64,000 nt of DNA, from positions 1-64,000 of the forward strand of contig JAJFGU010000022.1 in NCBI GenBank assembly GCA_021775955.1, in the 5' to 3' direction. Both the position numbers and the translations under genes were made by a program. Shown one piece after another: positions 16,645 to 24,778 of this stretch. This DNA is from Alphaproteobacteria bacterium (lineage in GTDB: Bacteria; Pseudomonadota; Alphaproteobacteria; Micavibrionales; Micavibrionaceae). The notes under the pieces are model-generated. The model saw only the letters and a list, made by a program, of their open reading frames with translations, was not told the origin of the DNA and ran no database searches. The first letter of the stretch is position 1, and each line of letters starts with the position of its first letter.

Positions 16645-18543
16645 TTAATCATTCACCTTCAGCTCCGTCGTGACCGACAGCAGCGTAAAAGGCAGCGGAG
16701 AGCTCTGCTCTATGCGCCAAAGTGGCTTGGTGGTATCTTCCTGCCAGCCCAGCGCACGCACATGAATATCACCACTCACCAAGGGCGGCGGGCTATCCAG
16801 CACCGGATCCTCACCAAATTGACGCAGCGCGATATCAGATAAACCCCGTCCGACATCAAGGCGCAAAGCTGCCGTATCCTGCAGCCGGTAAATGCCTTCG
16901 ATTAAACGAACTTTACGCCCGCCACCGGCCGCGCCAACCTCGCTCGGCGGCAACGGCTCAACAATATGTGTGTAGGAAAGCCCGATCTCGACCTTGTTGG
17001 CCGCTTCATCAATGGTGATCGCGCCACCAACAATGGTTTTATCCGCCTGCACCACACCATCAGCGACAACGGACACAATTTTGCCTTCGAGATGGTCCAG
17101 CCCGACCCAGTTGGTCGTCGCCGTGACAACCTCCCCGGTCAAAGCCGAGTCTAAATTCAGCGTGTCATCAAACTGTTCAATCATATAAGTACCATCACGC
17201 GCGGTCAGCAAAAACACATCATCACCAACAATCGCCACTGATTTCACGCTCCCTTGCGTTTCATGCAGCGTCCAGGCCGAAACCTGCTCGCTCCTGAAAA
17301 CGGTCAGCGTCGCAAATTTTCCGTCACCGCGCACAACAAAAAGAAGTCTTCTTTTCTGATCGTAATCCTGGTCCACCGGCGCACTGATCACATGCCGCGA
17401 GAGCAGCGATAAATCCGTCGACTGGTAAGCCTGCTCGATATCGGTATAAAGAAATTCATGAATTTCCTGCTTGTTGCGCGCAATATAAAATGTCGCGCCG
17501 TCAACATTTACCGGCGGAATATGCCGCTCAATCACCGATCCAATCCTTGTCTGCCGCCTAATCTGCACCGAAGCAGGGGTCAGCGGATCGCCGGTGACCA
17601 TCCATTCCGCGCCGCTGGTAAAGACCTGCAAATGCCGTCCGGAAAAAATCCCGCGAATGGCATTGACCTGATCGGACAGGATGGCAAATTCGATCGATTC
17701 ATCATCCAGGCCCGTGCCAAGATCAAAATTAAACAAATCTCCAGACTTGGAAAACCATAGACGGTTTGGCAAATCGCGGCTGCCACCAAGCACCAGCCTG
17801 TCCTGGTGAAAGGCCACGGAAACCGGATAGCCACGCACAGCGCTAAACGCCTGCTCAAACCAGTCAATCGTCGGATCAGTATTGGGTAAATCCTCAATAA
17901 CAGTGACCGTTACCACGGTGGCCGAGTCAAAATCCGTGACCTCCACTTCCTTGCCAGCCACACGCATTCTTGTGCCTTCATGCCCGGCGGCAAAAACATC
18001 GGCAGAAGAGGTGAGCGTAATGCTGCCCGTCGTCCCGCTTGGCGTTAATGTGACTTCCGCATCGGCAAACTTAAAGTAAGGCTGATTGACAATATTGCTA
18101 TCGGTAAAAAACGACCAATCTGACAAGCTCCACGTGCCTGCGCTACTGCGCGTTAATTTTTTTGGCACCACATCGGGATGGACGAGAAGCAGCGTATCGG
18201 CGCTTTGCGTCCAGGCAATTTGCGGCACCTGCGCGGCGCTCCACGGCGCGGCAACGGTGGCGTCTTTCACGCCCCCTGCATAAATATCGATCTGAGAATC
18301 TGTAATCACCAGCAAATAGGTCTGCTCGGTATTAAACTCGAACGCAATCAGTTTACCGTCTCCGGCGGCGGTATCAATAAAGCTGAGGCCCGAGCGCCGC
18401 GTTACCCCGCCCGTCGGCTTGATAAATACATTTTGCAGAGTCAAGGCGCCATTATCATAGGCGCGGAGGTCTCCGCGGCCCAAAAGCTCGGGCGATACCT
18501 CACCGGCTGTAAAAGTTGTCTTGATTTCACGTATCCGTGTCAT
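16645..18543 (-). CDS. tail tube/nozzle-type virion protein
   Basis: A 632-residue protein. The N-terminus (FTAGEVSPELLGRGDLRAYDNGALTLQNVFIKPTGGVTR, residues about 8-47) is the typical beginning of a large podoviral tail structural protein. It is followed by repeated beta-strand segments such as SWQ/W-rich blades. By size and order (after the gp11-like gene, before the ejection protein and fibre) it fills the place of T7 gp12, the tail nozzle. I chose the ATG at 18543, nine bases after AAGGA. The frame is intact. Assignment to the nozzle rests on position and general character. Confidence 0.75.
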   Translation of the reverse strand: MTRIREIKTTFTAGEVSPELLGRGDLRAYDNGALTLQNVFIKPTGGVTRRSGLSFIDTAAGDGKLIAFEFNTEQTYLLVITDSQIDIYAGGVKDATVAAPWSAAQVPQIAWTQSADTLLLVHPDVVPKKLTRSSAGTWSLSDWSFFTDSNIVNQPYFKFADAEVTLTPSGTTGSITLTSSADVFAAGHEGTRMRVAGKEVEVTDFDSATVVTVTVIEDLPNTDPTIDWFEQAFSAVRGYPVSVAFHQDRLVLGGSRDLPNRLWFSKSGDLFNFDLGTGLDDESIEFAILSDQVNAIRGIFSGRHLQVFTSGAEWMVTGDPLTPASVQIRRQTRIGSVIERHIPPVNVDGATFYIARNKQEIHEFLYTDIEQAYQSTDLSLLSRHVISAPVDQDYDQKRRLLFVVRGDGKFATLTVFRSEQVSAWTLHETQGSVKSVAIVGDDVFLLTARDGTYMIEQFDDTLNLDSALTGEVVTATTNWVGLDHLEGKIVSVVADGVVQADKTIVGGAITIDEAANKVEIGLSYTHIVEPLPPSEVGAAGGGRKVRLIEGIYRLQDTAALRLDVGRGLSDIALRQFGEDPVLDSPPPLVSGDIHVRALGWQEDTTKPLWRIEQSSPLPFTLLSVTTELKVND

Positions 18544-18557
18544 GTAAAACATTCCTT

Positions 18558-18785
18558 ATGAGTAAAATTTTGAGAAAATTCTTAACTGTCGCTTTGCTGT
18601 CGTCTTTCACGCTTGGCTTAAGCGCATGTCAGACAACGCGTGACGAACGCGTCATGATCGGCACAGCCGTCGGAATAGGCGTAGGCGCCGGCGTTTCTGC
18701 CACAACGGATGAAGACTTTGTGGCGAGCATATCTATCGGTGCGGCAAGCGGCGCATTGCTGGGCTGGCTATCCGAAGATCTTTAA
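18558..18785 (+). CDS. small glycine-zipper lipoprotein, opposite strand to the module
   Basis: A 75-residue product with an N-terminal signal and lipobox LGLSAC, then a glycine-zipper segment (GTAVGIGVGAGVSATT, then SIGAASGALLGWL). It resembles small outer-membrane glycine-zipper lipoproteins. It is one of only two plus-strand genes inside the module. Its start is 14 bases from that of the nozzle gene on the other strand, and its stop overlaps the tail tube gene stop by four bases. The ribosome-binding site is weak. It may be expressed separately from the virion genes. Confidence 0.6.
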   Translation: MSKILRKFLTVALLSSFTLGLSACQTTRDERVMIGTAVGIGVGAGVSATTDEDFVASISIGAASGALLGWLSEDL

Positions 18786-19351
18786 CCCCTCACATCCACA
18801 AGCGTAAAATTCTCAATCTTATTCGGCGTATCCTGCTGTGCGTCGATCTGGCGGGCGCGTTTAAATTCGGCTTCGGCCAGACGAAAACCAACTTCCGCGC
18901 GGCTTGTGCTTTCGGTAATTGGAATGACAAACTCTGCCGACAACCGGGCAATCAGCGCCTGATCGAAATAAGGCGGGAATTCCTCTTCCTCGGGCCGGAA
19001 TACATACGTCAAAACCACGCTATCGGAATTGGTGTGTAGCGCGCCGCGCGAAATGCGGTAATTGAGGCCTCTCCCGCGCGTGCCCACACCTGCGGACATG
19101 GCCCGCAAATAATCGCCCGGAAGCTGGTAGGCATTATTATAATCGGCAATCGGCGGTGTGCCGAGCTTTGTCAGCTCAATCTGACCGGTGGCAAAACTCC
19201 ACGCATAAGCCGAGAGCAGCGCATCGCGCACGGGCGCAAAAAGCGCACCGGCCACTTCGGATGTGGCGGTACCGTCGTCAAAAGACGTAATCGGCGCCGC
19301 GCCGATCCGTATCAATGCCCTGCTCGCCAGGGCGACATCATTCAGTGCCAT
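18782..19351 (-). CDS. tail tubular protein A-like (gatekeeper/adaptor)
   Basis: A 189-residue protein resembling T7 gp11. It begins with NDVALASRALIRIGAAPITSF, continues AGALFAPVRDALLSAYAWSFAT, and has the PPYFDQALIARLSAEF segment near the end. These proteins form the ring between portal and nozzle. ATG 19351 follows GGAG at seven bases. Its 5' leader contains two strong stem-loops (19378-19445). Confidence 0.82.
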   Translation of the reverse strand: MALNDVALASRALIRIGAAPITSFDDGTATSEVAGALFAPVRDALLSAYAWSFATGQIELTKLGTPPIADYNNAYQLPGDYLRAMSAGVGTRGRGLNYRISRGALHTNSDSVVLTYVFRPEEEEFPPYFDQALIARLSAEFVIPITESTSRAEVGFRLAEAEFKRARQIDAQQDTPNKIENFTLVDVRG

Positions 19352-19377
19352 ATAAATTCTCCATTATAAAAGGGGGT

Positions 19378-19445
19378 GGGATGCAGCTTCCTAAGGGGGG
19401 AAAGAAAGCTGCATCCCGCGAAGCAACGCCAAAGGCGTTGTTCGC
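19378..19445. repeat. two tandem strong stem-loops in the late operon
   Basis: A perfect 12-bp inverted repeat (19378-19389 with 19406-19417) with a 16-base loop is followed at once by a second hairpin (19418-19430 with 19434-19445, one bulged base, AAA loop). They lie in the 188-base gap between the small capsid-linked gene and the gp11-like gene. There is no clean T-run, so they look more like RNA processing or stability elements than terminators. Confidence 0.7.
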
Positions 19446-19539
19446 TATCGATACGAGGCCTGCTTAAGATGGCGGGCGAGTCTTACGATAAATCGCTCGA
19501 GCCCTTAACAGCGCCTATACGCAAAAGCGCGAGGCAGGT

Positions 19540-19785
19540 TTACGAATAAACCGCTACGGTGACGCTGCTGCCTGTATTGCCGGTCACGATGTAGAATTTC
19601 GTGGCCGGGGTGCCGTCCGTATCGATGTTGATGATCACAAGATCGCCGACTCGAACCATATCGGCGGCGCTGTCAAAATAGCCTGCGCCTTCAATAGTCA
19701 GGGTTGGATCGACCGTGGTGTAATGCCACAAAGTAAAATTGTTGGCATAGGCCAACACACTCAGATCGGATGCTGTATAAGCCAT
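19540..19785 (-). CDS. small capsid-associated protein
   Basis: An 81-residue protein with alternating polar and beta-prone residues (LWHYTTVDPTLTIEGAGYF, RVGDLVIINIDTDG, TGSSVTVAVYS). Its position directly after the major capsid gene and its composition suggest a head decoration or head-fibre subunit. ATG 19785 follows AAGGAG. It is not recognised beyond that. Confidence 0.65.
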   Translation of the reverse strand: MAYTASDLSVLAYANNFTLWHYTTVDPTLTIEGAGYFDSAADMVRVGDLVIINIDTDGTPATKFYIVTGNTGSSVTVAVYS

Positions 19786-19820
19786 GATTTAGTCTCCTTG
19801 TTTTCTAGGTGTTGGCGTTA

Positions 19821-20654
19821 TTAATCCGGTGTTTCATCGGATTCGATGGTGATGATTCCAGCCTCGTCAATAAGGCCTGCGCCCTGGCTCATCATATTGT
19901 TGACGAAGTGGGACGCGCGATCGCCATGCCATGTGACATCGGTTTCAACATCGGATGCCACAGCATGACCCACAGAGTTTTTGTGGAACCAGAAGCAAGA
20001 GCGGATATCATTGCCGTCAATCGGCAGACCGGAATGCGGAATCCAGATCGTGCCCAGCCAGAATTTGGCCTGGGTAATCGTGGCAAAAGGAAGCTCTTCA
20101 TGACCGATATAATCGGATTTGACGAACTCATCCAGAGCCAGCAATTCACTCCACTGTTTCCAGCCGACAATACAATAACGCTGGCCGTCATCGGGCACAT
20201 CGCTATCGCCGAAGGTTTCAAAAGCATCCAGGACCTTTGTCTTGGTCATACCGACATTGCCGTCTGCAATCACATTGGTCGAAGCGCTCGCCAACTGATT
20301 AATAATCAGCTCATCTGTCTTGCGGCCAAGTGCCTGCGCACCGGCAGAAGCAATAACCTGACGCTCGTCGATATTGGTTTTGAGCTCATCAAGGCGGTCA
20401 ACCCAGTCACCCGCATAATAATCCTGCAGCGTGACCTCGACATTGGAATGGTCGAGATTCATGACCGGCACCATACCGTGCGTTGATTTGGTTGAAGCCG
20501 TACCTGTACCGACTTTCTGGAATACGGCTGTCGAGCCGTTGACGTTGTTGATTGTACGAACAGTGTTCCGCAATTTGGAACCCTGACGCTGATAGGCCTC
20601 ATGCACTTCGCGCTCGAACTGCTTGATGAATGCCTGGTCTATTGTTGTAGACAT
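19821..20654 (-). CDS. major capsid protein
   Basis: A 277-residue head protein. The N-terminal helix (TIDQAFIKQFEREVHEAYQR) is followed by the Arg/Asn-rich segment LRNTVRTINNVNGSTAVFQ, then YYAGDWVDRLDELKTN, ALGRKTDELIINQL and the C-terminal FWHKNSVGHAVASDVETDVT. This arrangement is typical of podoviral capsid proteins found next to T7-like portals in alphaproteobacterial phages. I chose the ATG at 20654, 10 bases after GAGG; translation could extend to a TTG at 20660. The gene is intact and preceded by a 363-base leader with a large inverted repeat and a terminator. Confidence 0.82.
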   Translation of the reverse strand: MSTTIDQAFIKQFEREVHEAYQRQGSKLRNTVRTINNVNGSTAVFQKVGTGTASTKSTHGMVPVMNLDHSNVEVTLQDYYAGDWVDRLDELKTNIDERQVIASAGAQALGRKTDELIINQLASASTNVIADGNVGMTKTKVLDAFETFGDSDVPDDGQRYCIVGWKQWSELLALDEFVKSDYIGHEELPFATITQAKFWLGTIWIPHSGLPIDGNDIRSCFWFHKNSVGHAVASDVETDVTWHGDRASHFVNNMMSQGAGLIDEAGIITIESDETPD

Positions 20655-21017
20655 AGTCAAACCTCTTTTGTTGGTTAAAAATGGTTGAATGACCGGTCCT
20701 GGTTGTCGCTATCTACCGCCGTTAACAAAGAAAGAGAAAAGCGCAGAAATTTAAAGTTTGCAGGCCATTTATCGAGCTTTGTTAACGGCGGTCGGGCCGA
20801 AGAATCCGGGGAAAAAGCAGCAAGGCAGGCAGGGGCAAACCCCTGTTCTCTGCATGCTTGTGCAATCTCTTTCGCTAGAAAGAAAAAACGCCCGGCTGCG
20901 CTATAGGCGCAATTCGGGCGTTGTTAATAAGCAGCATAGGAAATATATCCTGTTTTGTCAAGGTAAAAATTGCAAGATTTGAAAGTTTTTTTTAAAAAGC
21001 CGGGATAGTGCTCAGCC
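20655..21017 (-). promoter_or_regulatory. capsid gene leader with a 15-bp inverted repeat
   Basis: This 363-base stretch has no convincing gene. Perfect 15-bp arms, each containing GTTAAC, lie at 20716-20730 and 20777-20791 with a 46-base spacer. In RNA they would form a stable hairpin upstream of the capsid start; in DNA they would be a spaced operator. A terminator lies at 20882-20920. A promoter for the capsid gene is expected between terminator and gene but I could not fix its boxes. Confidence 0.6.
20882..20920 (-). terminator. terminator separating early-transcribed virion genes from the capsid gene
   Basis: Read on the minus strand, CGCCCG at 20920-20915 pairs with CGGGCG at 20894-20889. 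An inner pairing of GCGCC/GGCGC-like bases extends the stem, and TTTTTTCTTTCT follows. It lies after the 21018-21419 gene and before the capsid gene. Confidence 0.75.
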
Positions 21018-21419
21018 TTATTTAGTCGCGGGTTCTTTCAGACCTGCCAAGCTATGTGTAACGAGACCCAAGGATTCATCTTCATGCTTCAAACGTTCCT
21101 CTGCTCTTGCAACGGCAGTTTGACTTATTGTCAGCATTAAGGCCAATAAACCATCATGATCTTGTTGTGCTGGTCCAGGTTCAATCTGCTGGCAATAAGT
21201 CGTCGCTATACTCAAAGCCTTTCCACGTTTCTCTACCTCACAAAGCTCTCTTCCACCAAAGGCTCTACTTCCGCGCAGAAAGGTGACCATAGCCTCTTCT
21301 ACTAATGTTCCAAGCAGCGGACCATCAGTTTGAAGATCAAATGTTCTTATTTCTGCCTCTTTAGTAGCGAAGCTAGTACCGGCCTGTGTTTGCAAGCTGG
21401 ATGGTTGTGGGTTCTTCAT
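21018..21419 (-). CDS. unknown protein in the virion module
   Basis: A 133-residue soluble protein, mostly alpha-helical by composition, with two Cys (GGRELCEVEKRGK and ATTYCQQIEPGP). ATG 21419 is preceded by AGGAGGG, a strong ribosome-binding site. It lies upstream of the capsid gene and is followed by a terminator. No family recognised. The strong initiation site and coding-like codon use support a real gene. Confidence 0.6.
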   Translation of the reverse strand: MKNPQPSSLQTQAGTSFATKEAEIRTFDLQTDGPLLGTLVEEAMVTFLRGSRAFGGRELCEVEKRGKALSIATTYCQQIEPGPAQQDHDGLLALMLTISQTAVARAEERLKHEDESLGLVTHSLAGLKEPATK

Positions 21420-21678
21420 AGCGCCCTCCTATATATCAATATGAGCGAGAGCATAATTACCGTTATGTTAAGCGTCAACAGTTTTATAAAGACCTTGTGG
21501 TTCCAGGTTCTACCCTCTGTCATAAACCCCTTTAAATACATACAAAACCAGCCAAATTTGAACTTTGGCGAAAAAGCTGGCATATTATGCGCAAGTCTTA
21601 TAATAAAAGGTATTAACATAGTGTCTAACCGGCGGGGGCCGCAAGGCACTAAAGCGAATACCACCAGGAGAAAGTGCC

Positions 21679-22065
21679 ATGTTGGGGAATTTTTTTACGA
21701 CACTTAAAAAGCAACCGGACAATGATCAGATCATTACCCGCCGCCGTTACTCGCGCCGTGAGTGCGACCGCGTCGTCAGCGTCATTGACGGCAAAACCTA
21801 TCCGGTCGAAAACTGGAGTCTGGGCGGTCTGCAAATAGCAGGCGATGAGCGCCTGTTCGGTATCGACCAGAACATGGATATCACCGTTAAGTTTAAACTG
21901 CGCAATGATATTTTGAATGTTTCACAAAAAGCCCATGTCGTGCGCAAAGCCAGAAACAAAATCTCTTTTGAATTTGCACCGCTCAACCAAAGAGTCCGTC
22001 AAAATTTTCAGCAGGTCGTCGACGACTACGTCGCACAAAAATTCGCTGACTCGCAGATGGCTTAG
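21679..22065 (+). CDS. PilZ domain protein
   Basis: A 128-residue single-domain protein with the PilZ signature: an Arg-rich N-terminal motif RRRYSRRECDR followed 25-30 residues later by NWSLGGLQI, the (D/N)-x-S-x-x-G element. Together these bind cyclic di-GMP in this family. The rest (ITVKFKLRNDILNVS, VVRKARNKISFEF) fits the beta-barrel. ATG 21679 follows AGGAGA. It is on the plus strand in the middle of the minus-strand virion genes and is thus expressed independently. It may link the module, or the host cell at that moment, to c-di-GMP level. Alternatively it is a host gene caught between two phage segments. Confidence 0.85.
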   Translation: MLGNFFTTLKKQPDNDQIITRRRYSRRECDRVVSVIDGKTYPVENWSLGGLQIAGDERLFGIDQNMDITVKFKLRNDILNVSQKAHVVRKARNKISFEFAPLNQRVRQNFQQVVDDYVAQKFADSQMA

Positions 22066-22320
22066 CTAGAGTTCTGTTCTTTCTCTTACCGAAATAAGCT
22101 TCATTATAAAAATAAGAAAGTATCCGGGGATTGCTATGCAAAGAAATGAAATAAATATATCTTCAATAAAAATTCCACCGTCGAGAAAAACTCCTATTAA
22201 TACAACATAGTAAACAAACCCTATCAAGCCTATCGTGATGCTGGCCGCACATAGAAACGCAAGAAAAACGAGGTGGCCTCTCCCGGAAGGTTTTAATTTT
22301 TCTTTTAGTGAAGAGAGCAC
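22066..22320 (-). CDS. small two-TM membrane protein
   Basis: An 84-residue protein starting at a GTG (22320) with AAGGAAG upstream. Two long hydrophobic segments (HLVFLAFLCAASITIGLIGF and FISFLCIAIPGYFLIFIM) are separated by a short acidic loop. Its stop lies directly beside the PilZ stop on the other strand. Function unknown. It is AT-richer than the structural genes. Confidence 0.5.
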   Translation of the reverse strand: MLSSLKEKLKPSGRGHLVFLAFLCAASITIGLIGFVYYVVLIGVFLDGGIFIEDIFISFLCIAIPGYFLIFIMKLISVRERTEL

Positions 22321-22347
22321 TATCTAATTCTTCCTTTTCTTTTCAAC

Positions 22348-22728
22348 TTATGCAGCTTTATCGGTCTTATCCGTTTTGTTTTGTCTTTTGCAAAAGCCAA
22401 TAAAAACTGAGGACAGTCCGTAGCCAGCCAGCATGCAAGACATTATAATGAGCGCATGCAAAAGCCATGTCTTATAAGAAAACCCAAAAAACAAAACACC
22501 GAAAATCTCGGAAATCCCTCCCAAAAAGGCCACATAAAACATATGCAAAAACCTCTTTTCCTTGGCTAGGCAGCCCATAACAAAGAACACTACAATCGCC
22601 ATAAGAGCACTCAAAATACCTATCATATCGATATATTCATACAAATTCATAACTTCCATTACGAAACCAAGAAAAACGGTTTCCGCATAAAGCACTGCCA
22701 GAGGTATCGCAATAAATTTATAATTCAT
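22348..22728 (-). CDS. four-TM membrane protein of unknown function
   Basis: A 126-residue protein with four hydrophobic segments (FIAIPLAVLYAETVFLGFV, MIGILSALMAIVVFFVMGC, MFYVAFLGGISEIFGVLFF, LLHALIIMSCMLAGYGLSS) and a basic C-terminus. Its ATG overlaps the end of the coiled-coil gene upstream by four bases, so the two are coupled. It does not look like a known holin family. Immunity or exclusion is a guess at most. Confidence 0.55.
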   Translation of the reverse strand: MNYKFIAIPLAVLYAETVFLGFVMEVMNLYEYIDMIGILSALMAIVVFFVMGCLAKEKRFLHMFYVAFLGGISEIFGVLFFGFSYKTWLLHALIIMSCMLAGYGLSSVFIGFCKRQNKTDKTDKAA

Positions 22729-23699
22729 TTTAAACCCTTGTATTTATTTCCTTCTCTACAGTTAATCAGAGTTTGCTTTGCTTCGTCAACTGCAGCCTGC
22801 GCTCTTGAGGCTTCTTCTTTTAAGCTAGCTACTCTTGCACTCTGATCCTCTGTTTTTTTCAGTAATTCATCTTTTTCTTTTTCAAGCAGGGAAATTTGTA
22901 ACTGAAGCAATCTAATAAGATTTTCAGCAACTTTCATGCCGGCAGACCCGCCCTTCTCTGCACCTTTAGCAATTCCTGCGGGATTTTTAAATGCAAACCC
23001 ACCAATTAACCCTCCTATAATCGTACCTGTCGCTACACTACCCCCTCTTATCTTTCCTTCCGTATCTTCAAGCTCTTCCTTTTTTTCTTTAATTTCATTG
23101 TCTGTATTCTGAATTTGTTGTTCATAGCCTTTAATTTCTTCCTGAGCACTTTCAAGGTTTTGCCTGGCTATAAACAATGCGGCTTCAGCATTTACCCAAG
23201 CAACTTCCTCTTCCTCGCAATCCGGCTCATCATCGTCGTCGTCATCGTTCTCAGCAAAGGGCTGCCGCTGCGACGGTGCTGGATCCTCTTCATCGTCAAA
23301 AGAAAAATCAAACAGGCCACTTGAATCCGAAAATTGGCTTGCGGTTTCCACCAACGCGCTCACAGTTTCACCGCGCGGAAAAATAAGGCCGTCCTGTTTT
23401 AAATCACGCGCGCCCTGAAAATCCCGGATGGCGCTATCCAGCCCAATACTGAACAGCCCCGTCGGGCCTTCAGTACCTGACAGATCAAAGGAATCATTGC
23501 GCTCCATAAGTGTTTCCACCCGGGCAACATCGGCGCGGGTATTGGGCTGGTTGCGGCCAACCCCGGCGGAAATATTGCCCAAAGATTGCGCCGGCTCGCC
23601 TTTCCGGTTCTGCCGGATGCGCTGGAAACTCCTGTCTTCTTCCTCGTTAATCCGGCCAAAATTATCGCGCTGTATGGCGGATAAAGATCGTCTGAACAT
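22725..23699 (-). CDS. phage protein with peptidoglycan-binding-like motif, acidic linker, coiled coil and glycine zipper
   Basis: A 324-residue protein. Around residues 80-115, SIGLDSAIRDFQGARDLKQDG and GETVSAL resemble a peptidoglycan-binding repeat. An acidic stretch (six Asp then Glu-rich, about 150-165) follows, then a long coiled coil (about 165-215), a Gly-rich membrane-inserting segment (GTIIGGLIGGFAFKNPAGIA) and a second coiled coil to the end. The ATG at 23699 follows GGGAG. The build suits an ejection or channel-forming protein that crosses the cell wall. It lies downstream of the scaffold gene, with a palindromic repeat between them. Confidence 0.65.
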   Translation of the reverse strand: MFRRSLSAIQRDNFGRINEEEDRSFQRIRQNRKGEPAQSLGNISAGVGRNQPNTRADVARVETLMERNDSFDLSGTEGPTGLFSIGLDSAIRDFQGARDLKQDGLIFPRGETVSALVETASQFSDSSGLFDFSFDDEEDPAPSQRQPFAENDDDDDDEPDCEEEEVAWVNAEAALFIARQNLESAQEEIKGYEQQIQNTDNEIKEKKEELEDTEGKIRGGSVATGTIIGGLIGGFAFKNPAGIAKGAEKGGSAGMKVAENLIRLLQLQISLLEKEKDELLKKTEDQSARVASLKEEASRAQAAVDEAKQTLINCREGNKYKGLK

Positions 23700-23720
23700 T
23701 GTAATATCTCCCATAAAACG

Positions 23721-23831
23721 GTCATCCTGAAGACCTTTCTTGTCCGCCGAAGCCTTGGCGAAGGCGGAAGGTCTGAAGGATCTCGTGCCATTAAGCCAGG
23801 AGATCCTTCAGCGCAAGCGCTTCAGGATGAC
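23721..23831. repeat. dispersed palindromic element with GTCATCCTGA ends
   Basis: The 111-base element has perfect 10-bp terminal inverted repeats (GTCATCCTGA at 23721 and its complement ending 23831) and internal complementary arms around GAAGACCTT/AAGGTCTGAAGGATC. It fills the gap between the scaffold and coiled-coil genes. Similar elements lie at 29419, 31475, 58273 and 58446 in this window. Confidence 0.75.
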
Positions 23832-23836
23832 AAATA

Positions 23837-24493
23837 CTAACCATTCCCGAACATATGCTGGAATCCTTCGGTGACCTTCGCAACGAAAGCCGGATCCTTA
23901 TCACGCCAGTAGCGTGGATCGCGCATCATGGTGCTCAGCTCTTTTTCATCAAGCCCAACAGCAGCACTCTCACCACCGCGCTGCAGGCTTGGCTCTTCGG
24001 ATTTCATCATCCGCTCCAGCGCCATAACGCCTTCAAAAGAGCTGGAAAGGTTTTCGAGCACATCAGCTGGCAGGTTTTTCTGACCGAAGGCCAGCAATTG
24101 CCGTGACATTTCCTTCCATTTTTCAGGGCCGCCAAAATGCCCGGTCAGCTTTTCAACTTCACGATCAGCATCAAATTCTGCTGCCATGCCCGTGATCATT
24201 GGAACCATTCTTTCCGCAGCCAGGTCATAAACCTCCTGCGCCTGTTCATGGGTAAATCCTTTTTCATGAAGGCGGCGATTAATGTCCGGGTCCGGTGCAA
24301 ACATACCGTGTGAACAATCGACACAATAATCATCCGGACTTTTCGGCGCAGATGGTGATTGTGACATTTTTTTCTCCAGCGCATTATAGGAATCAATCAT
24401 CGCCTGAACGCGCACGCATTTGGTTTCCGGATCCCTGAACTTTTCAGGGATTGTCGCTTCATCAAGGTCTTCGGTTAAAAGATTAACAGTCAT
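23837..24493 (-). CDS. probable capsid scaffolding protein
   Basis: A 218-residue, mostly helical and charged protein lying between the portal-linked genes and the capsid gene. The N-terminal part (IPEKFRDPETKCVRVQAMIDSYNALEKKM, residues about 15-43) is the characteristic scaffold entry seen in marine and alphaproteobacterial podophages. It is followed by a CVDCSHGMF segment, FTHEQAQEVYDLAAERM and a C-terminal helical region ending VTEGFQHMFGNG. Scaffolds direct capsid assembly and then leave the head. Start ATG 24493 follows AAAGGAGA. Confidence 0.78.
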   Translation of the reverse strand: MTVNLLTEDLDEATIPEKFRDPETKCVRVQAMIDSYNALEKKMSQSPSAPKSPDDYCVDCSHGMFAPDPDINRRLHEKGFTHEQAQEVYDLAAERMVPMITGMAAEFDADREVEKLTGHFGGPEKWKEMSRQLLAFGQKNLPADVLENLSSSFEGVMALERMMKSEEPSLQRGGESAAVGLDEKELSTMMRDPRYWRDKDPAFVAKVTEGFQHMFGNG

Positions 24494-24526
24494 GGTTTTA
24501 GTCTCCTTTTCATTAAAATAAGTTGG

Positions 24527-24778
24527 TTAAGCGGGGTTACGGCCACGGTCAATCAGCCGCAAAATAGTTGCCACCAGCGAACGTTGTCCTTCAACATAGC
24601 GCAACTGCTCGTCGGCTGTGCTTGGCCCAAATGCCCTTTGGAACGTAGTGGCTTGCAAGTGCGCCAATACTTTTTGGCCATCTTCCGTGGCAAAAAGTCT
24701 GGCAAAAGTTTTTTCAATATCACGCTGGTCCATTTTTCCTGGATCCTTTAGTGCAAAGATCAAATTCGGGTCAGGCAT
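24527..24778 (-). CDS. Bbp19-like small phage protein
   Basis: An 83-residue protein that overlaps the portal stop by eight bases. I chose the ATG at 24778 because the product then matches the Bbp19-like small phage protein family: KTFARLFATEDGQKVLAHL followed by GPSTADEQLRYVEGQRSLV. The frame is open up to 24886, with a very basic extension inside the portal gene and GAGGAG upstream, so a longer form is possible. These proteins are encoded between portal and scaffold in many podoviruses. Function unknown. Confidence 0.72.
   Translation of the reverse strand: MPDPNLIFALKDPGKMDQRDIEKTFARLFATEDGQKVLAHLQATTFQRAFGPSTADEQLRYVEGQRSLVATILRLIDRGRNPA

Noticed and set aside
23115-23386. Short plus-strand frames opposite the coiled-coil gene
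   Set aside because: Shadows of Lys/Glu-rich and Asp-run codons on the other strand.
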